A stretch of 64,000 bases of DNA from Xylogone sp. PMI_703. Taxonomy: Eukaryota; Ascomycota; Leotiomycetes. The notes below the pieces were generated by a model. That model made no database searches and was not told the origin of the DNA. It saw only the letters and a list, made by a program, of their open reading frames with translations. The position numbers were made by a program, and so were the translations under genes. The DNA lies in the NCBI GenBank assembly GCA_021399445.1, contig JAJTUQ010000003.1:2728001-2792000 (forward strand). The letters run 5' to 3'. Shown in pieces: positions 1 through 12,200 of this stretch; positions within the stretch are counted from its first letter, which is position 1, and each line of letters starts with the position of its first letter.

Positions 1-1506
1 GCGTCCTGATGTAGAGGGTATGCAGTTGATAACATGTAGTCGAAGTGTTGATGGATCTACACTCTTGAATAGTGTACCGCATGCATCAACGCACTGTGCC
101 GTCTGTTAACCTTGGTTGATTCCCGGTAACACAAGGCGGTATATACTCACAAATTGTTCCCATATATCATCAGGAACATGTCCACAGACCGATTCCAAAG
201 CTTCTTGAACAGAAGAAAAGAGGTCGATGTCTTCAGTGACAATATTATCGATGCTCATCCGCAAGAGCATGCCAACGAGAAATATCCTCACTTGTAGCTG
301 TACTAGTTTCCCAATTTTACCCAGGAATCTGACGATAGAGCTTAGTTTCGTCCAGTCGTGCCCGGCATACTGGTCTTTCAATGCTGGGACTGGCTTGATC
401 TTCTGATCGAGGTCGGTAGCCGTGGAAGTACCTCCAAGTTTCACGAGCATTTTCCTTACGGTTTCGAGATCTACCAGCCGCTGCACTTGTTCCTGCAACT
501 GCGTGATAACACCGAAATAGCAATTCTGAAGATAATCATCAGTTTCGAAGTATATTTCATTGAGTAGCCATAGAAATAATTCGTCCGGTATTGGGGTGCC
601 CATAACGATGAGATCCTCTACGAACCCTGAAACAAAAGCTTGCTCCCGGACAGCGGGGTCTTTTAGTTGATCCTTCCAGTAACTTGATTTGGAAACGCTA
701 GATGTTGGAAAAGGTTGCTGTTCAGGCTCTCGCTTTTTGGCCTTCACGTCAAAGAAGTACCAACGTTGGTCGACAAGAGTGGCCTCAGTCCTTCTCATAG
801 CTTGGAGGACCTTCTGCATTCCACCATCTTCCCGCTCTGCTACTACTGATTCTAGGAGTTTTCCATGCTGGAACCCAGAGACGCCAGAATCGGCTCTTGA
901 ATCGGGTGACGAGTTAGTTATATCACTATCATTTGCCCTCTCAATCATGGCCTTCACTCGTTTTGAGCTGGCTTCTAGCCGTTCCTCATCCTTGGCATCC
1001 TTAATGAGGTCACCTAAGTCGAACTTGTACTTTGGTAGCACTGCCAACGGCGATGCGTGCACTTTAGAAACCTGCCTTCCATATCTCGTGGTTCTTGGCG
1101 GCGTATGGTCAGGCTTCACTGGCTGGGATGAAGCGGTTGAGGACTTAGGTAGCAGAATATCCTGTAAGTCCTCAAGAGAGGAATCGGAGTCTGATTCTTC
1201 ATCATCCGAACTCTTGATAAACGATTTGCTACTCACAAGTCCTTCGGATTTCGGATTGCCGAATGAAGATGAAGGACCTGCCGTGGGTGCTGTAGGCACG
1301 GCCGAAGGAACTACGTCGGAGCCGAAATCTGCCTGAGGGGTCCGAGGTCCTGGAGACCACGATGTGCTAAAGCCATCTGGTATGGTGGTATTTGTGGGGA
1401 GAGAAGACTGCTCAAGATGAGATTCCTCGCTTTTAATTTCGGCAGGCTTTGGGGCCGGTGCCTGAGTCTTTTTGAAGAAGCTGCGTAAGTCACCGTTCTT
1501 AAACAT
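1..1506 (-). CDS. Probable Smc5/6 complex accessory subunit (Nse6/CANIN-like), 3' end outside window
   Basis: Start ATG at 1506. Exon 1 spans 1506-151. A consensus GTGAGT donor begins at 150 and a CAG acceptor ends at 94 (57-nt intron). The frame then stays open from 93 to the window edge, so the TAA at 106-108 lies inside the intron and the gene is truncated by the window. The N-terminus carries a PIP-box-like segment (GDLRSFFKK) near residues 5-13. About 230 acidic, serine-rich, disordered residues follow, then a helical C-terminal domain. The layout (disordered N-terminus with a PCNA-type motif, then a helical repeat domain) resembles fungal Nse6 proteins of the CANIN/SLF2 family, which bind Nse5 and load the Smc5-Smc6 DNA repair complex. 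That assignment comes from recalled family resemblance, not a search. The next gene, the flippase, is divergent across about 2.2 kb. Confidence 0.6.
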
Positions 1507-3664
1507 CTTGCTGCACTGAAATGATATGCACCTTAGACAGCAAGATACGGTGCAAATTTATTAAGAAGGGATTCGGGGTCTTTTATGGCCCATTTTGAAA
1601 AGTGATGTTTGCTTCCGTGAGAGCGGACTTTACTGTGGCATAGATTGTCCCTTGTTCTCCCAAACTATTCGCTACCCCTCGCGTCAGGTCGCGTCACGAT
1701 CTCACGTGACCGACACATTTGATCTTCCATAATAGGGGTACGGAGGTACAATGCGTCAGTATCTTAAAGTCTCAGGCGTACGTACCTTTGTAGCACTAGT
1801 AATACTGCACTGCCAGCATTAATGGGTATATTAGAATTGCTGGAAGAAGATTTAACATTATTGGATGAGACCAGTGGTAGAAATTATTCAGCTGATCCAT
1901 GCTTCGCCCCTGCATTTTCGTAAAACGTCCTCTGTGCCAAGAAGGATCCCAAGGCCCAGGAAATTAACATCTTCCATCGTCCGCCAGGAAGTGTCTTGGA
2001 GTCTCTTGACGGCATCCACTTGATTAACCATTTACCATGGTGAGTGAAAGTTCGAACGATATTTGCCCCCCCCTTTAATAAAATGATTACCAAAGCAATC
2101 AGTAAGGGGGCACCCGGGCATGCTTATGAAAGAACATCCGCCGAGTCGCGGCGATATAGGACCGCCACACAAAGACGCATAAAATCCAACCATGTCAGCA
2201 GGCAATCGGATATCGGATATGCAGCCCCATACGTCGTTGTCCATCTTAGCACGTTTAGCTCTGAGATGGCGCCCGAGTTGAGCGCGAGGAAGAGGCTATT
2301 CTGGAATTCCACATCGAGCGTCTAGAGTTGGCTGCTGGGGCGATTAATAAGGGAAGCACCGGGTGGAATCTGTTATTCTCTGCTGGTCAATCTGCTTGCT
2401 GCTTAGTAGCCATCATCACCTGCATCTTGGCCCTCAGCACAGCCAGCTTACTGTACGAAAGCATTGCCGTAGGGAGGCATCGATTGGTGAAATCCCCCGC
2501 ATGCCCTTTTCGTGGCTGACCAAGACTGCGTCAGGCCCGACGGTCACTCTCATCCTCTTTCATCCCTCATCCTCTCAGGAAGTCACAGCCTTGCGCAGTA
2601 ATTCGCACGGGGTACGAGGCCAATAATAATGACGCTCAGATACACCCCGAATCCCACCGTTGTGCGGCCTTGTACGGAGGTACCAGATCGGACTTGGACT
2701 TGTACTGTTGCTGTAACACGCTTCGTCCACACAGCGGCACTGCCCCGGAAGGAACTGGAGGTTCCTAATATAGACCAACAGCATAGACGGTGATTGAAAT
2801 GATTACTGTGTTGTATTGCGGTATGGACAACGTCGTTGCGTCAAAGCCTGTGCTGCGGATTTAACCTTACTGCCGTGTTGCACCGTCAACAGCAGCACAT
2901 CCGCGAGTACATTCGCGAGTTAGCTACCAAAAGAAAGACTCCCCGGGTGAAAGTGGAACACTGGTCGTTGCCCCCTCAATAAATGTCCCACGTTCGAGTG
3001 TACCAGTACACAGTACTCCGTAATCAACTGGTTACGCAACGGAGAACCGGCCTCTAATTTCAAGTCTGGGCGCAATTCCAGATCGCTTTAACACTTACGG
3101 GTTTCGGAAGGCCCACTATTACATTGCAGCCCTGGGACCTTCGCGGCGCAGCTACCGCACGCTCGCTATTAACAGCCGCTGGAACGTGTAAGCACTGCAG
3201 CCGAGCAGCAATCCCATCGATCTGTCATTAACACGGCCATCAACAGCTTCTTGAATCTCATCTTCGAGTGCTGCAAACTGCAATTGCACCGTCAAGAGCC
3301 AGTCATTGCGACTAGCCCTCAAGCTCCCGGAAATTCCACCTGCCACCTCCCGAAGAGGGGGGCGTGGAAGAATTTGACTCGATACGGTCCCAAAACTTTC
3401 CTCGTCCGCTCGTTCCGGCGACCTTATTAATAAATAAGCGACAACATTTCAATTATCTGGACCTGGATCCTTTCTTTTGTCATCCCTTCTTCCCCATACC
3501 CCGTTTTTCTTGTTGTCTATCTTGTCCATTCGTTGTGCAGTACACGTCCTCAAGCGATAGTCACTCACTCCTCTTCGACTTAATCCTCTCCAGATCGAGA
3601 TAGACGCGACGGCTGGCGGAGAATTGATCGCGCCCCCCGGGCTTCTGCCCGCCGACCCCTAACA
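1507..3664. other. Intergenic region between divergent genes, no gene seen
   Basis: This 2.2-kb stretch separates the divergent Nse6-like and flippase genes and must hold both promoters. Short open frames occur on both strands, but none shows codon structure, splice partners or a recognisable domain. About 3450-3600 is strongly pyrimidine-rich and is probably the 5' leader of the flippase gene, as is common for highly expressed fungal genes. Confidence 0.5.
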
Positions 3665-6600
3665 ATGACGCTCCAGCCTCCACCAGCTCCAGAAGAGCCC
3701 AATGACGATGCTACCGGGCAGGAAATATCGGCGACAAAGCGCTCGCGATGGGCTACTCAAAGAATGAAGAGCAAGAAGGGTAATAAGAAGCGAAGGTCCA
3801 TCGTAGATCGCATCCATCGCCAGTCTCGCTCCTCAGAGAAGAGGATTTCGGGTGCATCGGCGAAGACGGATCTCAATGGAGAACAGGATGCGAAGGACGA
3901 CGGCAATGCCCAAGAGCCGCGGACAATATACTTCAACCAGCCGCTGCCTCGCGATGCCGTTGACGAACAGGGCTACCCATTGGCAAAGTATGGTAGGAAT
4001 AAGATTCGGACGGCAAAGTATACGCCATTGAGCTTTATTCCTAAGAACTTGTTCTATCAATTCCATAACATCGCCAATGTCTACTTCTTGTTTTTGATTA
4101 TTTTGGCTGTAAGTCACTCTTTATTAGACGATGACACTCCTCTTAACTGACGCGGCAATAGTTCTTCAGTATCTTCGGTGCTTCGAACCCGGGCCTTAAT
4201 GCAGTCCCACTGATTGTTATTGTTTTCATCACGGCCGTTAAAGACGCAATTGAGGATTATCGAAGGACGGTTCTCGACAACGAATTAAACAACTCTCCTG
4301 TCCACCGACTTGTTGATTGGGATAACACCAATGTTGCTAGTGATAATGTATCCTTATGGAGAAGAATAAAGAAGGCAACTAGCAGGGGTATAGCGTCTAC
4401 GTATAGAAGTATGCGGAAAAGTAAAGCGCCATCTCTCAACGATGATCCATCACAAGATCGTGGATTAGATGAGCCAAGAGCTTCTTTCCAGACGAACCGA
4501 CTATCGGCAATGAGCCAGAGACAATCCTATGCATCTGTGGAGGAGGGCATCCAGATGACCCCTGTACCATCGCCTTTGCCTACTCAGACCCAAACTGGCG
4601 GCCTTACTGTTCCGGACGGTCCAGCAAGAGCTTTCTCTTTCGGTGGTGGAGATTATACCGCGCTCCAGAAAGCTCCTGGTAATTTGATTGACCGTGACAG
4701 ACCTGTTACGGGAAAACCTCGATTTGCTCGTGATTACTGGAAGAACGTTCAAGTCGGTGATTTTGTTCGTATCTACAATGACGATCAGATTCCGGCTGAT
4801 GTGATTATTCTGTCTACGTCAGCTCCCGATGGTGCCTGCTATGTTGAAACCAAGAATTTAGATGGAGAAACCAACTTGAAGGTCAGACAGGCTCTTCGCT
4901 GTGGCCGTTCTATCAAGCATGCCCGTGATTGCGAAAGGAGTGTCTTCACCATCGAAAGTGAGGGTGCTCAACCCAACCTTTATAAATATAGCGCTGTTGC
5001 CAAGTGGACTCAGAAGGACCCCAAGAACCCGAATGGTGAAGGCATGGAGATGGCAGAGCCGATTTCAATCAATAACTTGTTGCTCAGAGGATGCAATCTA
5101 CGAAACACCGACTGGATTCTTGGCGTTGTTGTCTTCACTGGCCAGGATACCAAGATCATGCTCAATGCTGGAATTACGCCTAGTAAACGGTCTCGCATTG
5201 CAAGAGAGCTAAACTGGAACGTTGTCTACAATTTCTTCTTCCTGTTCGTGATATGCTTCATTGCTGCAATAGTGGAGGGAGTTACTTGGGGACAAAACAA
5301 CAATTCTATCAGGTTCTTCGAATTCGGCTCAATTGGCGGCAATGGCGGTCTCAATGGATTCATCACATTCTGGGCTGCAATTATCCTCTTCCAGAACTTG
5401 GTGCCAATTTCACTGTTCATCTCGCTCGAAATCATCAAGACTCTACAGGCATTCTTCATTTATAGCGATATTGAAATGTACTACGAGAAACTGGATTATC
5501 CCTGCACCCCAAAATCGTGGAATATTTCCGATGACGTCGGGCAAATCGAATATATATTCTCTGATAAGACTGGTACCCTTACTCAAAATGTCATGGAGTT
5601 CAAGAAAGCAACTATAAATGGCGTGCCCTATGGTGAAGCTTATACTGAGGCTCAAGCCGGTATGCAGAGGCGACAAGGTATAGACGTGGAAAAGGAAGCT
5701 GCCCAGGCGCGCGAAATGATAGCGCAAGCTAGAGAACGAATGTTGGTGGACTTGCGACAACTTCACGACAACCCATACTTGCATGACGAAGACCTGACAT
5801 TCATCGCTCCCGATTTTGTTGCTGATCTGGCAGGAGAGTCCGGTTTAGAGCAGCAGCAAGCTAATGAACAGTTCATGCTAGCACTTGCTCTCTGCCATAC
5901 CGTTATATCCGAGACAATTCCTGGTGACCCCCCTAGGATTGAATTCAAAGCGCAATCTCCAGACGAGGCAGCTTTGGTCGCCACTGCCCGCGATGTTGGC
6001 TTCACGGTACTTGGTAATACTGATGATGGGATAAGACTCAATGTCATGGGCCAAGATAGGGAATACAAAGTTCTGAATATTCTTGAATTCAACTCTACCC
6101 GTAAGCGGATGAGTGCAATTATCAGAATGCCTAATGGTCAAATTATCCTCTTCTGTAAAGGAGCCGATAGCATCATCTATTCTCGTTTGAAACGCGGCGA
6201 ACAGCCAGAACTTCGACGGGTGACTGCTGAGCATCTCGAAGTATTCGCAAGGGAAGGTCTTAGAACCTTGTGCATTGCCCAAAGAATCCTAAGCGAAGAA
6301 GAATATGACGAGTGGAACAGGAAGCATGAAATCGCTGCTGCTGCTATCCAAGAACGTGAAGAAAAATTAGAAGAGGTCTCCGACATGATTGAACGTGATC
6401 TCACTTTGTTGGGTGGCACTGCAATTGAGGATCGTCTTCAGGAGGGCGTGCCAGATACGATCGCACTACTTGCTGAAGCCGGTATCAAGCTTTGGGTGCT
6501 CACTGGTGATAAAGTGGAAACTGCTATCAACATTGGATTCTCTTGCAACTTGTTGAATAATGATATGGAATTGATTATCCTTAAGATCGAAGACGAACAG

Positions 6601-8296
6601 TTAGCTACTGCAGAAGCTGAGCTTGATAAGCACCTAGCCACCTTCCATTTGACCGGTTCAGACGATGATCTCAAGGCTGCACAGAAGAATCATGAGCCAC
6701 CTGCTCCAACCCATGCTCTTGTTATTGACGGAGACTCGTTGAAACTTGTCATTCATGAACAGCTCCGGCAAAAATTCCTTCTTCTATGCAAGAACTGCAA
6801 GTCTGTTCTCTGTTGCCGTGTCTCCCCAGCTCAGAAGGCTGCAGTTGTGTCTATGGTAAAGAACGGTCTGGATGTTATGACTTTGTCCATTGGAGACGGA
6901 GCTAACGATGTTGCTATGATTCAAGAGGCTGATGTTGGTGTTGGTATTGCCGGAGAGGAAGGTCGACAGGCCGTCATGTCCTCCGACTATGCCATTGGAC
7001 AATTCCGCTTCTTGCAAAGACTTGTCCTTGTTCATGGTCGATGGTCGTATCGCCGATTGGGTGAGACCATCGCAAACTTCTTCTATAAAAATATCGTCTG
7101 GACGTTCTCTATCTTCTGGTATCAGATCTTTACCAATTTCGATATGACATATCTCTACGACTACACCTTCATTCTTCTCTTCAACTTGGCTTTCACTTCC
7201 CTACCCGTTATTTTCATGGGTGTTTTGGACCAAGATGTTAGCGACAAAGTTTCTTTGGCAGTTCCACAGCTGTACCGTCGCGGTATCGAGCGTAAAGAGT
7301 GGACACAGCCCAAATTCTGGTTTGTATAAACGTTATAAATGTACTTCGGATATTTGCTGACGATTACTTAGGCTATACATGCTGGATGGGATGTACCAGT
7401 CTGTGATGGTATACTTTGTGGCGTGGCTTGTTTTCCGCACTGGTGTGTTTGGAACAATGAATGGTCTAGATGTTGCCGACCGAGAACGATTCGGAGTATA
7501 CGTCGCGCCAGCTGCCGTCATCTGCTGCAACACTTATGTCCTCCTTAATACTTATAGGTGGGATTGGTTGATGCTTCTTCTGACAAACATTAGTACTTTG
7601 CTTGTCTGGTTCTGGACTGGAGTCTATTCCGCTTTCGAATCTTCGGAGTTTTTCTACAAGGCTGCTCCCCAGGTTTTCGGACAAGCCAGCTTCTGGGCTG
7701 TAATCGCACTTTCTGTGACGATGTCACTGCTTCCTAGATTCGTGATCAAGTCCATCCAGAAAGTTTACTTCCCGTATGATGTCGATATTATCCGCGAGCA
7801 GGTTAAATTGGGCAAGTTTGACTACCTAGAGGAAGGAAAAGGGGACGGTGTCGCGGCATCCAAGGTATCTTCTACATCGTCATCTGAGATGGCAAGGCCA
7901 AGTAAGCACACCCATTATCAGAGCGTTGATGAAGACCGGAGGCCAATTTACCCCCCTTCAGTGGCCCCAACTGCGACTACGCATAACCCCCGAAGCCAAA
8001 ATGGAAGCGATGGAACCGAATTCACACGCCATAGGTTATCCATGGATCCTACGATGGAGTCCCCGGTTGAACACTACCCTCGTTCGTCAGTCGATAGAAC
8101 ACGCCCATCAATGGATCGAGCAAGGTCTTCATACGATAGAGTACGAAATTCAATGGACCGGATGAGAGCAAGCTACGAGGCCAGCAATGACTTTACTTCC
8201 GCCGCGATGTTGACTCGATTGGAATCCACACACTCCTACACAGCTCATAATCCCCCCATGAGGACCTGGACGGAGCGACCTGGCGAAGCACTATGA
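3665..8296 (+). CDS. DNF1: P4-type ATPase, plasma-membrane phospholipid flippase (Dnf1/Dnf2 type)
   Basis: Three exons: 3665-4108, 4162-7319 and 7372-8296, giving 1508 aa. The second donor is GTTTGT at 7320; this choice restores KFWLYMLDG across the junction. Signatures are DGETNLK (about residue 382), the phosphorylation loop DKTGTLT (Asp about 616), the hinge GDGANDV (about 1059) and P4-typical [12 protein letters not shown]. The segment [10 protein letters not shown] followed by [14 protein letters not shown] is the N-terminal signature of Dnf1/2 rather than Drs2 or Neo1. Such enzymes flip phosphatidylcholine/ethanolamine analogues from the outer to the inner leaflet of plasma membrane and endosomes, with a Cdc50/Lem3 partner (family knowledge). 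The cytosolic tail carries five regular R-x-S-hydrophobic-D/E motifs (residues 1438-1470), described under findings. Confidence 0.95.
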
Positions 8297-9234
8297 TCGG
8301 ACCATTTTTAACTTCAAATTACATATTATGGTGGGAAATGTGGAGGTTGTACGATATATCCCGCCGTATTTTTCTTTTCCTATTTGGATATAGATGGTTG
8401 CTATGCATGATGATCTGCATGAGCAATCTACGATAACTGGTTTCTTCTTTTCACTTTTGCGTTTCCTTATCAGATCAGGCGTTACGGGCGTTGATAACCA
8501 CATCGTTGGTTCGGTGGGACGCATTCTAAAATTTCTGCTATGACAGCATTTTCCTTTTTTATTCGTTAGGGAAGCCTTCTTGGTTTCTTTCGGACATTGC
8601 TTTGCTTTATGCGCCTGAAAGCCGTTTTAGTATTGTCTAGTTACTGCTGGAAAGGACTCAAAGTCCCTCCTGTATATAAAAGCTATAAAGTAATTAAAGA
8701 GTTATAGACTAGAATCTGAAGTTCCTACAGATGTGAAAGAGTAAAATGCCTTATTTCTACAGTAGAGCCCAGAGCCTTGGTGTCGTTAGCGTAATCCAAC
8801 CTGTTCGCTGTTGCTCAATTGGGTTGCTCCATATTTAGCTCCTGTAAGTAATAGCTGATGGCCTTGTTGGCAAGGCTACCAAAAGTAATCTACGCCACTA
8901 AGATTGGATCGCGCCCGTCCGCGCCGAGGCGCGTCAAGCCTATTGAAGAACTTGCATCTGAGACCACTACATTTGTTAAACAATTTCAAGTATAGCTCCC
9001 TTGATAGAATGCTTGGGGGTTATTGATTTGCTCCTTTAGTTTCTCTGATTTCTAATAGTCAACTTCAGAGCGGGCCTGTTTCTTTCAAGCTCTCCTTTAA
9101 TAATTCCACAATCTTTTAACCTTGTTACTATACTTTTGCAAACTGGCAGGCACTCCTTTAGCTTGGGCACTGCCTATTTCATTTTTGATTTCTATGGATG
9201 CAGTACCTCTCAGTAGAACCATTCGACAGTCACA
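8297..9234. other. Intergenic, AT-rich 3' flank and SEN1 promoter
   Basis: This 0.9-kb stretch holds the flippase 3' UTR and the promoter of the helicase gene. It is AT-rich from about 8640, with short runs such as TATAAAAGCTATAAAG, and contains a small GC-rich patch near 8910-8940. I see no gene. Confidence 0.5.
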
Positions 9235-12200
9235 ATGAGGGGCGAGGAGGAAATTATGGACGAGATCCATGGCTTAGATGGGTATTCTAACATCCCCCCT
9301 CTACGCCAAGGCCCTCCGCACCACCTTTCTGTAATTCATAAGACTAACTACTGTATTTCCATAGGGAGCTGAAGAGCTTTCCTCCTAAAGTCCACTGGTT
9401 CTGTCCAAAGCTTCATGACGACGATACGGCCGACTATGATAACCCCGATGTCGCTGAGGATGATGTTAGCCCTCAAACGAAGCGTCAGTGCATCGAGGAC
9501 TCCAAACGACGAAAGGAGGTAGCATACAAGGTCGCACTTGTACTGGGCCTCTCTCCGGAGGTTTCGGGGAAGATCATGGAGGACTACACACGCCGTCTGA
9601 ATGCGCTCTTCACGAATTGCGCGAAGTGCGCTACTAATTGGCATATGGGTCGCAAGGGATATCTCAAGCAACTTGCAGAGTGAGTTAGGATATATAATGA
9701 TGAACCTTTGGAAACTGAGTTGGAGTCTAGGCAATTTGATGACGATACGATTGCAGAGCTCTCGGATAGACTTGATAGGATCGATTTTGATAGAATTGAT
9801 AGGGGGCTTGCTGAAGCTGAAAAGATCCTGAATGCAGTAGAGCCTGCGCAGCGCTCGCAGAAACTTCTTGCTCAGTATAATTCGGATACATTAATTGCTC
9901 TGTTCGAAGCACTCTGCTGTGTGAATTACCATAAATCGGACCAGAGGCTCGCTAGGCATTTTGACTATGTTTTCGAGCAAGTGCAGAACAAGAAGCCTCT
10001 ACGAATTGCGGACACAATCCCAGCAATGGCCCGATTCCTCTTTCACCCCAACCCAGCTAGGCTTCGGTTTGCTACGAGTGCATGGCAGGACAAAATGAGA
10101 CCAATGCTCACTAAGGAATCATTTGACTGGGTTGTGCATGACAACCTCTCAGAATCAATGTGGCTGGTTTCACAGCTTAATGCTCCGTATCCAGATATCC
10201 AGAGATTCTGGGACGGTTTCCTTCTAATGCTGAATAAAATGGACCAGGACCTGATCACCCATTCTTTGCGAGCCATGGAAGTTCAGCCAGATATATACCA
10301 TGTGGCACTTCAACATCTTTCCTGCAAGTCAGAGGAAATACTTCGTCTTGTAATCAAAGCCGTAATAGGCCTTATTAGGAAGTCATCGAAAGACTTTTGG
10401 TCTGCAATGGGAACGATATCCCCAGTCACAGTTGCGGAGCAGATTTTCCTCAACCCTACATATAAGCAACTCCTAGCCAAAGCGGGAAAATTTGGAGACC
10501 CCGAGGAACGCTTCGAGGCGACGTCATGGATCCCAGACTTTTTACGCTCACTTGCTGCTGTACATCAATACGATGCGTGCCGGTCACTACTATATCATTT
10601 ATTAGAGCGACTCCAAGGCGAAGCGTTGCCCCAGGATGCGCAACTTGCTTGCTGTCGTGCTGCGCTAGAAGCATTAAGCGTCACGCTCGCTACATTCGTG
10701 GACAAAGATTATAAGATCAACCCATCGACCTCGCTCATAGTCATCAACAATGTATTGGGCCTAGTGGATAAATACAAACTTATTATTCTTCAGTGCGCGG
10801 ATGCACAGGACACAGATAAAGGCAGTCTTGATTTAAAAAGATTAGGCATGTTAGTCATCCGGGATGCACTTGATCTTGACTGTAAAGCTTTGAGTTCTGA
10901 GTACACTGCTCTTTCGGTGGGAACTCCTATTCAGCGAGATCAGACAAATCATTCTGGGCCTATATGGGAAGCAGTACTACAGTCATTTAGGCCCGGAAAC
11001 CTGGAGCTGGGTAAGAATATTCTCGCTGCTACATCATCTCTAATAGGTCTGGACTGTATACGACCCCAAGATAAGAATAAAAAAGACTTATCTAAAGAAA
11101 GTATCCAGTTCAACAAGGATCTACAGCAGCTCACGGAGAACATATCGAAGGTTTATGAACGTCTTAGCGATTTTGAGCCGGGCGACCTTCTCCATATGTA
11201 CCAAGATCCGCTAACAGCTCGTCCGGTATTTGCAGCGTTAATGTCCGGAGATCAAGCAATGTATGAAGCTGCAATAGAGTTAGCGAAGGTAATGACTCGT
11301 ACATCAAGTAAACAAGATGCATTCTCTAGCCTTTTAGATATGGTCTTTGTCCCTATGCTTCAGTCTTTAACGTTTGCTGTTACTCGTATGAGTAAGACCA
11401 AAGCATTCTCTCCCGTGCCTTGCATGATCAGGACAGGTCGAGATGTCATTAAGGCGTTGTGTGGATCTACTGGAGTATTGCGTACACGCTCTACCTCGAC
11501 CACTGCTGACAGGAATGCAATCACTACCTGGTGGGCACATCAGTGGCGAGGCCTGGATTTTGTATTCCAGTACACAGAGCGTTGGACTGCACAAGTTGAA
11601 AAACCACTTGAAGAGATGCAAAATTTCTGTCGAGATGCAATGGAATACGCGGAAGCGTTGTTTGATCAATACGCTATAGTCGCAGCAGCGCTAGATGAGT
11701 CGAATGCTGAGGAGCGGAAACCAGAAGCCTCCACAGAGGATACCTCCAAACAGTCGCAATCCAAGGTTTTACAAGTTGTTTGCAATAACGTTTATGGTTT
11801 GACGCTATGGCTTAGGCTGAGAGACTCATACCTGGTGAGCGTTATTACCAGCCTGCTTAGCAAATTGCTGAGGTCTTTGGGCGAATTTGATATGGAAATC
11901 GACGAGCAGGCTCTGCAGTATATCAAAGACGCCTGCAAACAGGAAAAGGAGAAGGGATTCAGAAAGACGAATTTGACAAATCAACAAAAGGCCGAGCTTC
12001 AACGAGCTCTTGATGAGCATCAAGGACTTGAATTCATTGAGCCTGAGCCCGTGAAGATGGTGGTTGCACCAAAGAAGCAGTCGACTATTGAAGCTTGGTC
12101 AAAGTCGGCAGATGGAGTCAAGCATGAGCCGAAGATTAGGCTGCCATCGAGCAGCAATAATAACCGCATACTAGAGATGATGCGTGCTAGGGAGGCTAGT

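Noticed and set aside
689..1336. 215-codon plus-strand frame opposite the Nse6-like gene
   Set aside because: Antisense shadow rich in Ser and Arg over the disordered coding region.
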